From contig NZ_JPJE01000034.1 in NCBI RefSeq assembly GCF_000765215.1, positions 1 to 63,498 of the forward strand: 63,498 bases of DNA, written 5' to 3'. This document shows positions 1-7,668 of the stretch, one piece after another. Within the stretch, counting starts at the first letter, position 1; each line of letters begins with the position of its first letter. Under the pieces are notes generated by a model that worked only from the letters and a program-made list of their open reading frames with translations, was not told the DNA's origin and did not search any database. This DNA comes from Eubacterium sp. ER2. GTDB lineage: Bacteria; Bacillota; Clostridia; Lachnospirales; Lachnospiraceae. The position numbers were made by a program, and so were the translations under genes.

Positions 1-365
1 CCACCCGCTACTACTTCGTCTCCATCCTTGAACTGGATATTCATAGTCACATCTGTAGCGATCTTCTCAATATTGACAACCAGTTTTCCACCTTCTTCCG
101 CATAGAAGTCGCCGCTCGTTGTCATCCGATAGCCTGCCGGCACATACTGTGTAAGCACGGAATAGTTCTGCACGCCTGCCGGCACAGTATAATCACCGCC
201 TGCTACCGCTTCAGCTCCGTCTTTGAACTGGATGTTCATGGTTACACTCTCCTCAGCCTGCACAACCGACGCCCGACCCGGAAGCACAGTTGACATGCTG
301 GTAGCAGCCAAAGTCACGGCCAGCGCAGTCACAAGACATGCTTTTGCCAACTTTTTTCTATACAT
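1..365 (-). CDS. secreted protein with internal repeats (C-terminus beyond window)
   Basis: Reverse-strand reading frame opening with ATG at 365 behind a strong GGAGGAGAG ribosome site and running off the left edge after 121 complete codons. The first ~36 residues are a typical signal peptide (basic start MYRKKLAKA, then an Ala/Leu/Val core, then VVQAEE as a likely cleavage zone). After it, a unit starting VTMNIQFKDG and continuing through VAGG, VPAG and VVNIEK begins to repeat about 62 residues later with the same opening and the same DGxExVAGG continuation. The protein is therefore an exported repeat protein, perhaps wall-anchored, but the C-terminus that would show an anchor is not in the window. 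Family not recognised; function unknown. Confidence 0.7.
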   Translation of the reverse strand, partial: MYRKKLAKACLVTALAVTLAATSMSTVLPGRASVVQAEESVTMNIQFKDGAEAVAGGDYTVPAGVQNYSVLTQYVPAGYRMTTSGDFYAEEGGKLVVNIEKIATDVTMNIQFKDGDEVVAG

Positions 366-411
366 TGTTCTCTCCTCCTACTTTCTTCCCCTACAGGAAT
401 GATACTTCTGT

Positions 412-573
412 CTAAATACTGAAACTGCCAAAAACCACAGCAATCAGAACAGCACCAACGAGAAGCACATACCATTTTTTGTCACAGCTCCCATATTTAA
501 ACAGTATTATTTTACCCCCCCCCCGTTTATTTTTGTCAATACTTTCCAAATACTTATTTCTATATTTTTCCAT
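412..573 (-). CDS. small putative membrane protein containing a G10 tract
   Basis: A 53-codon reverse-strand frame starting MEKYRN and ending in a hydrophobic helix (VLLVGAVLIAVVFG), located just upstream of the secreted repeat protein. It contains ten consecutive G residues on the coding strand (515-524), read as Arg-Gly-Gly-Gly. No convincing ribosome site is seen before the ATG. It could be a small membrane peptide, a decayed gene or only leader sequence. The longer frame that runs back to 768 is an artefact of the tRNA gene and should not be used. Confidence 0.25.
   Translation of the reverse strand: MEKYRNKYLESIDKNKRGGGKIILFKYGSCDKKWYVLLVGAVLIAVVFGSFSI
515..524. repeat. homopolymer of ten C (G on reverse strand)
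   Basis: Uninterrupted C10 on the given strand, G10 in the reverse transcription direction. It lies inside the small ORF at 412-573 and upstream of the secreted repeat protein. Tracts of this length are prone to slippage, so the downstream reading frame or expression could vary. Confidence 0.9.
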
Positions 574-654
574 ATTCAATTTTATTTCAGTGAGAACAAT
601 GTATAGAGTATCCAGTAGGCTCCATATTTTGTGAAACCAAGAAAAAACAGCAAC

Positions 655-684
655 AAAAAGACCAGTGGAAATCCACTGGTCTTT
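655..684 (-). terminator. intrinsic terminator after tRNA-Pro
   Basis: Perfect 8-bp inverted repeat ACCAGTGG/CCACTGGT (661-668 and 673-680) with a 4-nt loop, extended by A/T pairs and followed on the reverse strand by a run of T. It lies directly 3' of the tRNA gene. Confidence 0.8.
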
Positions 685-688
685 CAAG

Positions 689-763
689 TCGGGGTAACAG
701 GATTCGAACCTGCGACCTCGCGGCCCCCAGCCGCGCGCTCTAACCAAACTGAGCCATACCCCG
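689..763 (-). tRNA. tRNA-Pro (GGG)
   Basis: Complete cloverleaf on the reverse strand: acceptor CGGGGTA/TACCCCG, D arm GCTC..GAGC, anticodon stem CGCGG/CCGCG around loop CTGGGGG (anticodon GGG), variable loop AGGTC, T arm GCAGG-TTCGAAT-CCTGT and discriminator A. The CCA end is not encoded. It charges proline and reads CCC/CCU codons. A terminator follows directly. Confidence 0.93.
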
Positions 764-916
764 GTCACAGATAGTATTATACTCGAAGTCTGTCGTATAT
801 TGCAAGTGTTTTTTTAATAAATCGTAAAATTCATATTATTTTTTTATTTTCGCCCTTATTGCGCCAACAAATCTGCCTGTATTCTACAATTATTATTTCC
901 CGTTTTCAGACAAATA

Positions 917-925
917 TGCTAAAAT
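917..925 (+). promoter_or_regulatory. extended -10 promoter candidate for dapB
   Basis: TGCTAAAAT is an extended -10 element (TG-N-TAAAAT) about 35 nt before the dapB start. No good -35 hexamer is visible at the usual spacing, which fits an extended -10 promoter. Confidence 0.4.
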
Positions 926-960
926 ACCTATAAAATCTTATGCGAAAGGAGTCCCTGATT

Positions 961-1761
961 ATGAAATTAATTGTAACAGGCCCCAGGGGAAAAATGGGCC
1001 GGCTCATCACGCAGGTCGCCGCGGAGCGTTCTGACATCCAGCTGATCGCCGGAGTGGGGCCGGCGGGAAGAGATTACATCGGAAAGGATCTGGGCGATGT
1101 GGCCATGACAGGACGCCGGCTCGGGGTGCCCGTAGTGGATGACCTGGAGGCTGTCATAGATGACTGCGATGTGATCATCGATTTTTCCACAAAGGAGACC
1201 GGGCTGGAGGTGCTGGAAAGCGCTGTGAAGCACAAGAAAGCGCTCGTGTGCGGCACTACCGGATTTTCACCGGAGGAGATGGCCAAATTCAGGGAGGCCT
1301 CTTCCTCCATTCCCATGCTCTACGCAGCCAACACCTCCAAGCTGGTAAATATCATGAACAAGCTTCTGGAGATCGTGACCACAGCGGTGGGGGACGAGGC
1401 GGACATAGAGATCCTGGAGATGCATGACCAGTGGAAGAAAGACGCCCCCAGCGGCACATCCAAAGAGATGGGCGAGATCATGGCCCACGCCATGGGTAAG
1501 GAGCTGGACGACATCGCCGTCTACGGCCGCCACGGCGTATCTCCCCGCGAAAAGGGTACCATTGGCTACCATTCGCTCCGGGCCGGCAACATTCCCAGCA
1601 GCCACACCGTGTACTTCGGCTTCATGGGGGAGAGGCTGGAGATCACCCACCACTCCTACAACTGGGAGTGCTTCGCCAGGGGAGCTGTGGACTGCGGACT
1701 GTACCTGACGGACAAGGAGCCCGGCTGGTACACCATCAAGGATGTGCTCCACCTGTCCTGA
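961..1761 (+). CDS. dapB: 4-hydroxy-tetrahydrodipicolinate reductase
   Basis: Reduces 4-hydroxy-tetrahydrodipicolinate with NAD(P)H in the lysine/diaminopimelate pathway (cytoplasm), feeding peptidoglycan and lysine synthesis. The 266-residue protein has the N-terminal nucleotide-binding loop GPRGKMG (residues 7-13), the CGTTGF segment and the active-site block EMHDQWKKDAPSGTS. That block keeps the catalytic His and Lys and the substrate-binding DAPSGT, although the usual HH pair is HD. I chose ATG 961 because AAAGGAG sits 9 nt upstream; an in-frame ATG at 940 would place this ribosome site inside the gene. The gene stands alone (no dapA beside it) and converges on dtd with a shared terminator. 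Confidence 0.93.
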   Translation: MKLIVTGPRGKMGRLITQVAAERSDIQLIAGVGPAGRDYIGKDLGDVAMTGRRLGVPVVDDLEAVIDDCDVIIDFSTKETGLEVLESAVKHKKALVCGTTGFSPEEMAKFREASSSIPMLYAANTSKLVNIMNKLLEIVTTAVGDEADIEILEMHDQWKKDAPSGTSKEMGEIMAHAMGKELDDIAVYGRHGVSPREKGTIGYHSLRAGNIPSSHTVYFGFMGERLEITHHSYNWECFARGAVDCGLYLTDKEPGWYTIKDVLHLS

Positions 1762-1771
1762 CCAGGAAAAG

Positions 1772-1816
1772 GGAGCGGCCGCGTCAATCCTTTTCGGATG
1801 ACTGCGGCCGCTCCTT
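1772..1816. terminator. bidirectional terminator between dapB and dtd
   Basis: Stem GGAGCGGCCGC (1772-1782) pairs with GCGGCCGCTCC (1804-1814), with more inner pairing between GTCAATCC and GGATGAC. A T-rich tail follows on the plus strand. It separates the convergent genes dapB and dtd. Confidence 0.75.
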
Positions 1817-1844
1817 CTTTGTGCTTCTTATCGCTCATTTACCG

Positions 1845-2291
1845 CTACAGTGTGTCAGAGTCCAGGATAATAGTGAAGGGGCCGTCATTTGTGAGGCTCA
1901 CCTTCATATCCGCCCCGAACTGTCCCCGCTCTACTGTGGGCACTGTCTCCTGGCATTTTTCAATAATGTACTCGTACATCTCCTCCGCCATGGACGGATC
2001 GCCCGCCTCGATAAAGCTGGGGCGGTTTCCCTTTTTGCAGTTGGCATACAGGGTAAACTGGGAGATGAGAAGAAGGCTCCCGCCTACCGTGTCCAGTGAC
2101 AGATTGGTCTTTCCGTTCTCATCCTCAAAAATGCGAAGGCCGAGCATTTTCTTTACCATCTTATCCGCGATCTCCTCTGTATCGCTGTCAGACACGCCGA
2201 TCAGCACCATAAAGCCTCTGCCGATTTCTCCGATCGTCTGACCGTCTACCTTTACGTCCGCATTTGTGACCCGCTGTATTACAAAACGCAT
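1845..2291 (-). CDS. dtd: D-aminoacyl-tRNA deacylase
   Basis: Hydrolyses D-amino acids (classically D-Tyr) wrongly attached to tRNA, a proofreading step in the cytoplasm. The 148 residues are the normal family length. The start MRFVIQRV, the signature SQFTLYA (about residues 77-83) and the C-terminal [11 protein letters not shown], which supplies the Gly-cis-Pro-type active-site loop, are all visible. The start is supported by AAAGGAGG just upstream. It appears to be a single-gene unit, with a CarD-like gene upstream on the same strand. Confidence 0.95.
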   Translation of the reverse strand: MRFVIQRVTNADVKVDGQTIGEIGRGFMVLIGVSDSDTEEIADKMVKKMLGLRIFEDENGKTNLSLDTVGGSLLLISQFTLYANCKKGNRPSFIEAGDPSMAEEMYEYIIEKCQETVPTVERGQFGADMKVSLTNDGPFTIILDSDTL

Positions 2292-2355
2292 ACTGTTTCC
2301 TCCTTTTCGCTATCTTCTATCATCCACGAAGAGGAGGGAAATGTCAATACTCTCT

Positions 2356-2862
2356 TTATTTGTGTTTCTCTCTCTTCTTTCGTATATAGGACTCAACCTC
2401 GTTTTTTTCAATCCCCAGCGAAACAGCGAGCTCACCGAAAAGGTTTTCCTGGGCCGCGTGCAGGCAGCGTTCATCACCTGCGGTCACTTTTTTCCCCTGG
2501 GCCAGTCTCTTTTCCCTGCGGACATTGATCGTCTTGATCACCCGCACCCACTGCCTCGTGTCGCAGGTTCTCAGCGCCTTTTTTAAGGTTTCTTCTCTCT
2601 GCCGTTCATTATCGATAGGGATCATATCCATCCCGTCAATCTCGCCAATGAGCTGCTCCGCTTCCTGCCTGGAGATCACATACCGCATAATGATCTTCTC
2701 ACTGTCTGCCGGCACGTAGATCACGCCTCCTTTTGAGTACAGAGGTGACAGTGTATAGTAATCCTTTCCGGCGGACGCTTCCTCCAGGCGGATCGGACCT
2801 ATACTCTCCACTCTGCACACGCCGTGCTGCCCGCAGACAATATACGCTCCTGTCTCAAACAT
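2356..2862 (-). CDS. CarD-like transcriptional regulator
   Basis: 168-residue protein with a CarD/TRCF-type N-terminal module: FETGAYIVCGQHGVCRVESIG, then a YYTLSPLYSKGGVIYVPAD strand pattern. A basic helical C-terminal half follows, ending in KKREKHK. CarD-family proteins bind RNA polymerase beta and modulate open-complex stability. The start was placed at ATG 2862 because AGGAG lies 7 nt before it; the ATG 6 nt upstream is too close to that site. It lies between dtd and an EamA permease and has its own upstream terminator boundary, so it is probably monocistronic. Its targets cannot be told from the sequence. Confidence 0.8.
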   Translation of the reverse strand: MFETGAYIVCGQHGVCRVESIGPIRLEEASAGKDYYTLSPLYSKGGVIYVPADSEKIIMRYVISRQEAEQLIGEIDGMDMIPIDNERQREETLKKALRTCDTRQWVRVIKTINVRREKRLAQGKKVTAGDERCLHAAQENLFGELAVSLGIEKNEVESYIRKKREKHK

Positions 2863-2915
2863 TCCCATTCTCCTTTCTTTCATATTAAATAGTATTCCCA
2901 AAAATACCGTTACAT

Positions 2916-2953
2916 AAAAATCCGCCTATCCACAGATGTGGTAGACGGATTTT
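2916..2953 (-). terminator. terminator after the EamA permease gene
   Basis: Long imperfect hairpin AAAATCCG...CGGATTTT with TATCCACA/TGTGGTA inner pairing. On the reverse strand the stem ends in a T run. It separates the permease gene from the CarD-like gene and may work in both directions. Confidence 0.75.
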
Positions 2954-3043
2954 CATCTCTGTCTTTATTCTATTTTATCAGACAAATCATTTTTGCGTAA
3001 GGCTTTTCCAGAAAATATTTTATTTTCAGCATTTTTGCGAGCA

Positions 3044-3943
3044 TTACAGCGTCGATGGTTGTCTATTTTTACCCATTTTTTCCGGAAGCTGCGCCAGTAT
3101 GATCGCCGCAAACATCAGGACACATCCCAGCCCCTCCCTCACGGACAGACGCTCTCCCAGGATCACCCAGCCGGCCAGCACAGAAATGCAGGACTCCAGG
3201 CTCAGGATCAGCGAGGCCACAGTGGGATTCATATTCTTCTGTCCAATGATCTGCAGGGTATAGGCCACACCGCAGGACAGAACACCCGCATACAGGAGCG
3301 GGCCCCAGCTGCGCAGGGCTCCCTCCACTGTAGTGGTCTCAAAGGCAGCCATGGGAAACATGGACAGGATGCCTGCCACAAAGAACTGGATGCAGGACAT
3401 TTTCACTCCATCTGTTCTGGGCGCGAAATAGTCGATAATCAGGATATGAACAGCGAACAGCAGGGAGCCTATGAACACATAGATGTCGCCCCTCCCCACA
3501 CTGAAGGACTCTGTGATACACAGAAAGTAAAGTCCCGCAAGGGCCATTGCCACCGCCAGCCACACCTTCCATCCGGTCTTCTTCCCCAGAAACATGCCGA
3601 GCACCGGCACCAGGACGATGTAGAAGGCGGTCACAAACCCTGCCTTCCCCGCCGTGGTGTACTGGATGCCGATCTGCTGCATACTGCTGGCCGCGAACAG
3701 GGCCAATCCGCAGCAGAGTCCTCCCGCAATCAGGGTCTTTGTGCTCCCCTCTTCCCCGGCTGTCCTTTTGTTGATCTTCCCCAGGATATAGATGCAGGGG
3801 AGAAGCGCCACGCCGCCGATGAGGGATCGGATGCCGTTAAACCCGAAGGGGCCCAGGTAGTCCATTCCCACGCTCTGGGCGACAAAGGCGGTTCCCCAGA
3901 TAAACGCTGTCAGAAACAGCATACACGCGTTTTTTCTCCTCAT
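3044..3943 (-). CDS. EamA-family (DMT) membrane transporter
   Basis: 299-residue protein with about ten hydrophobic segments in two homologous halves, as in drug/metabolite transporters (RhaT/EamA type). Typical pieces are AFIWGTAFVAQ at the start of half one, the AGFVTAFYIVLVPVLG segment, and the second-half block LESCISVLAGWVILGERLS, which is the usual EamA signature. The start at 3943 follows AAGGAG at 6 nt spacing. It probably exports a small metabolite; the substrate cannot be inferred, as no biosynthetic gene is adjacent. Single gene with a terminator downstream. Confidence 0.85.
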   Translation of the reverse strand: MRRKNACMLFLTAFIWGTAFVAQSVGMDYLGPFGFNGIRSLIGGVALLPCIYILGKINKRTAGEEGSTKTLIAGGLCCGLALFAASSMQQIGIQYTTAGKAGFVTAFYIVLVPVLGMFLGKKTGWKVWLAVAMALAGLYFLCITESFSVGRGDIYVFIGSLLFAVHILIIDYFAPRTDGVKMSCIQFFVAGILSMFPMAAFETTTVEGALRSWGPLLYAGVLSCGVAYTLQIIGQKNMNPTVASLILSLESCISVLAGWVILGERLSVREGLGCVLMFAAIILAQLPEKMGKNRQPSTL

Positions 3944-4112
3944 ATATTCTCCTTCATTCCTCTGTCTGAGTTTTCTTCTGTCTGATTTTTCTGTATACAA
4001 CAACTTGTTCAGTATAACATATTCATGATTTTTTTGAAATGGTGTATACTAAAGAAAATGCGGGGCCTAAAACGCAAGATCCCTTGCAGCGGCAGAGAAT
4101 CAGGAGGAGCCT

Positions 4113-4766
4113 ATGTGGAAGTTCAGACGTTTTTTCTTAATATCGGGTATCCTGATGCTGGCGTCGGAGCTGTGGAAGCAGTACACCCTGACCTTCCTGA
4201 TCGGCGGCGTCAGCTACAACTGGTGGTATTTTCCCTTCCAGCTCTGTAGCATCCCCATGTACGTCTGCCTGCTCCTGCCCTGGGTCCGTAGCCGGCGCCT
4301 CCGTCAGATCCTCACCGCCTTTCTCGTGGATTTCGGCATGCTGGGCGGCGTCTTTGCCTTCTTTGACACCAGCGGCATGCACTATGGGTATCTTCCCCTC
4401 ACCATCCACTCCTTTGCCTGGCATATCTTTCTCATCCTGCTGGGCATTGCCGCTGCTCTCTCAGACCGCCTGGCCGTCGGGTGGAAAAATTATGCCGGGA
4501 GCGCCTGCCTCTATCTCGCCTGCTGCCTGGTCGCCACAGGGATCAATCTGCTTTGCGACCAATATGGCACCATCAATATGTTCTACATCAACCCGGACTA
4601 TCCCATGACCCAGAAGGTGTTCTCGGAGATCGCCGCCGTCCTGGGAGACACTGCGGGTATCTTCATCTATATCGGCGCCACTGTCGCAGGCGCAGCTGTC
4701 TTTCATCTGGGCTGGCGAAGCTTTGTTCTAAAATCTATAGAAAATCCCAATCATTCTGTCTTATAG
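4113..4766 (+). CDS. YwaF-like (TIGR02206-type) integral membrane protein
   Basis: 217 residues with six to seven predicted membrane segments. The pattern WWYFPFQLCSIPMYVCLLLP, an HSFAWHIFLILLG helix with conserved His, and the late motif INMFYINP match the YwaF/TMEM164-like integral membrane family, whose role in bacteria is unknown. The start follows AGGAGG at 5 nt. It is read away from the EamA gene and ends about 30 nt before the promoter of the sugar/nucleoside ABC operon. Function is not inferred. Confidence 0.7.
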   Translation: MWKFRRFFLISGILMLASELWKQYTLTFLIGGVSYNWWYFPFQLCSIPMYVCLLLPWVRSRRLRQILTAFLVDFGMLGGVFAFFDTSGMHYGYLPLTIHSFAWHIFLILLGIAAALSDRLAVGWKNYAGSACLYLACCLVATGINLLCDQYGTINMFYINPDYPMTQKVFSEIAAVLGDTAGIFIYIGATVAGAAVFHLGWRSFVLKSIENPNHSVL

Positions 4767-4798
4767 ATATTATAAATATAATTATAGATGTCATCAAT

Positions 4799-4827
4799 TT
4801 GACCACAAAACCACCTAGACGTACAAT
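4799..4827 (+). promoter_or_regulatory. promoter of the ABC/PsuG-like operon
   Basis: TTGACC (4799-4804) and TACAAT (4822-4827) separated by exactly 17 nt, 35 nt before the ATPase start. The A/T palindromic stretch just upstream (about 4765-4790) might hold an operator. Confidence 0.65.
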
Positions 4828-4861
4828 AGATTTAGACCGAAATCAAATCAGGAGACTTGCT

Positions 4862-5617
4862 ATGGAAACTGAAACTCCCCTTTTAATCATAAACAACATC
4901 TATAAATCCTTTGGGCATGTGCAGGCCTTGAGAGGAGCCTCCTTTTCTGCCCCCAGGGGCAAGGTGACTGCTATTGTGGGGGATAATGGCTCTGGCAAGA
5001 GTACCCTTGCCAAAATCATTTCCGGCTGCCTGAAGCCCGACTCCGGGGAGATTACCATCAATGGCAGAACCTATACTTCTCTCACGAACCATCAGGCTAT
5101 ATGTGAAGGAAATATCGCGACTGTCTATCAGGATCTGGCACTGGACAATCTGAAGAATGCCTATGAAAACATTTTTCTCGGAAGAGAGGATATTCATTTT
5201 GGCGTTTTTCTCAACAGAAAAAAAATGAGGGAAAAAGCTGCCGCACTTTTCCAGGCTCTGGCAATTGACATTCCGGACATGGAGCTCCCTGTGGGCAGTA
5301 TGTCCGGTGGACAGCGGCAGGCTATCGCCATCGCAAGAGCCATTGACATGGACAGGCAGATTTTGATTTTTGATGAGCCTACTTCTGCTATGGGTATGAA
5401 GGAGACTCAGCATACCATGGATCTCTTTCAAAGATTAAAGGATGAGGGGAGAACCATTCTTCTCATCAGCCATAATCTGTTTCAGGTATTTGATATTGCG
5501 GACCGCATCGCAGTTCTGGATAAAGGATGTTTTGTAGACACATTTTCCACAGCCGAAAGCAGCCCCCAAAAGCTGCATGATCGGATTGTAAAGGAAGAAA
5601 TGGAGCTTGAGCAATGA
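4862..5617 (+). CDS. CUT2-type sugar/nucleoside ABC transporter ATPase, single domain
   Basis: Cytoplasmic ATPase driving import with the permease and lipoprotein that follow. The 251 residues contain one nucleotide-binding domain: Walker A GDNGSGKST (40-48), Q-loop VYQD near 88-91, signature MSGGQRQ (147-153), Walker B ILIFDEPTS (167-175) and H-loop LISHN near 200. RbsA/MglA relatives usually carry two such domains in ~500 residues; this one resembles the half-length FrcA-like type. ATG 4862 is preceded by AGGAGA at 6 nt. It overlaps the permease by 4 nt (ATGA), so translation is probably coupled. Confidence 0.88.
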   Translation: METETPLLIINNIYKSFGHVQALRGASFSAPRGKVTAIVGDNGSGKSTLAKIISGCLKPDSGEITINGRTYTSLTNHQAICEGNIATVYQDLALDNLKNAYENIFLGREDIHFGVFLNRKKMREKAAALFQALAIDIPDMELPVGSMSGGQRQAIAIARAIDMDRQILIFDEPTSAMGMKETQHTMDLFQRLKDEGRTILLISHNLFQVFDIADRIAVLDKGCFVDTFSTAESSPQKLHDRIVKEEMELEQ

Positions 5618-6579
5618 CAAAATATATTGAGAAAAACAGTCAGCAGCTATTTCTTTTGATCGTAATTGTTGTAATAGGTGGGTTTCTGACCATAAAAAGC
5701 GAATACTTTCTAACTCCTTCAAATCTGATCAATATTGCAGACTCCTGTGGCTACCGTCTCATCATGGCCGTAGGGATGACCTTTATCATGGCGTCCGGCG
5801 TCATGGATCTGTCAGCTGGCTCCACTGTCTCACTTGCAGGTGTCATCACCGCTTGGATGCTCCATGCAGGGGCAGGAATTCCCCTGTCTGTAGCGGCCGG
5901 ACTGCTGACCGGAATAGCTGCAGGCGTTCTAAACGGGCTGCTCATCCACTACACAAAAATCAGTTTCTTTATCATCACACTGGCTATGAGCGGTATGCTT
6001 CGCGGCATTTCACTGATTATTACAGGCGGCCGTCCTATCACACGGTTTGGAGCGGCTTTTATGACAATCGGAACAGGCAGACTGGCAGGAATTCAGATCT
6101 CTGTGTGGATCGCAGTCATCCTGACACTGGCAGCCGCTGTTGTCCTGAACTGCACAAGATGGGGCAGCTATATCAGAACGCTCGGGAGTAATCCGGAGGC
6201 TCTTCAAAAATGCGGTATAGGCATAGCTGGATACCGCATTTCCGTACAGGCTGTCATGGGACTGGCAGCGGCTATTACAGCTGTCATCATCACGGCCAGA
6301 CTTAATTCTGCCGAGCCCAATGCAGGTATGGATATGGAGCTGGACGCCATCACTGCTGTTGCGATGGGCGGCACGCCTATCACAGGAGGGAAATCCCGCA
6401 TCAGCGGCACTATGCTGGCCGTTATCATTCTGGGCATCATTCGAAACGGTCTTACACTTATGAGCATTTCCTCAGATTACCAGCAGTGGATCACCGGATT
6501 TTTATTGCTGGTCTCTGTCCTCGTATCAGGGATCAGGATTAAAAATACAAAACAAAAATACACAAGAAAAGGAGAATGA
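5614..6579 (+). CDS. CUT2-type ABC transporter permease
   Basis: Membrane channel subunit of the same importer. The 321 residues carry eight to ten hydrophobic segments and RbsC/FrcC-like landmarks: MTFIMASGVMDLSAGSTVSLAG near 55-75, ITGGRPI near 140 and AMGGTPITGGKSRISGT near 255, the cytoplasmic loop that contacts the ATPase. It overlaps the ATPase gene by 4 nt and ends 3 nt before the binding-protein gene. The substrate class is ribose-like sugars or nucleosides by family; the exact ligand is unknown. Confidence 0.88.
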   Translation: MTKYIEKNSQQLFLLIVIVVIGGFLTIKSEYFLTPSNLINIADSCGYRLIMAVGMTFIMASGVMDLSAGSTVSLAGVITAWMLHAGAGIPLSVAAGLLTGIAAGVLNGLLIHYTKISFFIITLAMSGMLRGISLIITGGRPITRFGAAFMTIGTGRLAGIQISVWIAVILTLAAAVVLNCTRWGSYIRTLGSNPEALQKCGIGIAGYRISVQAVMGLAAAITAVIITARLNSAEPNAGMDMELDAITAVAMGGTPITGGKSRISGTMLAVIILGIIRNGLTLMSISSDYQQWITGFLLLVSVLVSGIRIKNTKQKYTRKGE

Positions 6580-6582
6580 CTA

Positions 6583-7665
6583 ATGAAAAAACTACTTAGT
6601 ATCTTATTGGCAGCAGTGCTGGCCATGTCTCTGCTTGTCGGATGCTCCGGCACAGACAGCAGCACAGAGGACACAGATAAGGCGCAGACCACCGAGACAG
6701 AAGAAACCTCCTCCAGCGTCGTGGATCAGATACTGGCCGATGTAGAGGCCGAGATGGACAGTCAGCTCGGAGAAGTTCCGGAAAAAAGCGCCGGTGAAAA
6801 AGTTGGTATTCTGATCAGCTCTACTTCCAATGAATTCTGGGCCACTATGAAGACACGCTACGAAGAAGCTGCCGCAGACGCAGATCTTGACATAGAAGTA
6901 TACGAGGCTTCTGCCGAAGATGACGCCGAGGGTCAGCTGGACGCACTAAATACTATGGTGTCCATGGATTTCGACGTGATCATCCTCTCCCCCATCAACG
7001 GCACTAATCTGATCCCCGGCATCGTGGCCGCCAATGAGAAGGGTATCAAAGTCATCAACCTTGGTCCCGGCGTAGATGAGGCGGCTCTGGAGGAGGCCGG
7101 CGGGCATCTGGATGCCAAGATCACTGTCAATTTTGAGGATCAGGGAAAAATGGTAGCGGAAGATATCGTGAAAAGGCTTGACGGCAAAGGCCAGGTAGCC
7201 ATTCTGGAAGGCATGGCAGGCGCTGCACAGAGTGAGGGACGTGTCAAAGGCGCTGAGGATGTATTTGCACAGAACGACGGCATCGAGGTAGTAGCGAGCC
7301 AGGATTGCAACTGGGATACAGATACAGCCTACGAGGCAACCCGCGACATTATGACAGCCAATCCGGATGTAAAGGCAATCTTTGCCTGCAATGACAATCT
7401 TGCTCTGGCAGCTGTACAGGCTCTGACAGAGCTGGGCAACAGCGATGTACTGGTATACGGCGTGGACTACACCTCAGACGCGAAAGCCGCTATCGAGGAT
7501 GGCACTATGATGGGCTCCATGACCTATTCAAGCGCCATCTACACGAAAGCTGCTATCTCCATGGCTATGAACCTGGCACAGGGCGGCAGCTATGACAAGC
7601 CCCTGTATCTTCCTCTGACACTGGTGACACAGGACAATGTGGCAGACATGGACGGATGGAAATAA
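6583..7665 (+). CDS. substrate-binding lipoprotein of the CUT2-type importer
   Basis: Extracellular lipid-anchored binding protein. MKKLLSILLAAVLAMSLLVG followed by Cys21 is a lipobox; residues 22-60 are a Thr/Ser/Glu-rich linker. The rest is a periplasmic-binding-protein fold of the ribose type (VGILISSTSNEFWATMKTRY near 84-103, DVIILSPING near 133, AIFACNDNLALAAV near 265). Ligand contacts are not assignable by eye. It is the third gene of the operon, 3 nt from the permease stop and 3 nt before the PsuG-like gene. That placement argues the transported compound is handed to that enzyme. Confidence 0.87.
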   Translation: MKKLLSILLAAVLAMSLLVGCSGTDSSTEDTDKAQTTETEETSSSVVDQILADVEAEMDSQLGEVPEKSAGEKVGILISSTSNEFWATMKTRYEEAAADADLDIEVYEASAEDDAEGQLDALNTMVSMDFDVIILSPINGTNLIPGIVAANEKGIKVINLGPGVDEAALEEAGGHLDAKITVNFEDQGKMVAEDIVKRLDGKGQVAILEGMAGAAQSEGRVKGAEDVFAQNDGIEVVASQDCNWDTDTAYEATRDIMTANPDVKAIFACNDNLALAAVQALTELGNSDVLVYGVDYTSDAKAAIEDGTMMGSMTYSSAIYTKAAISMAMNLAQGGSYDKPLYLPLTLVTQDNVADMDGWK

Positions 7666-7668
7666 ACC

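Noticed and set aside
412-768. 118-codon reverse ORF starting MTGVWLSLVRARGWG
   Set aside because: Its first 30 codons are the tRNA-Pro gene read as protein; only the last 53 codons are kept as a doubtful ORF.
2993-3985. 330-codon forward ORF
   Set aside because: Shadow of the EamA permease gene; His/Gln-rich and without known domains.
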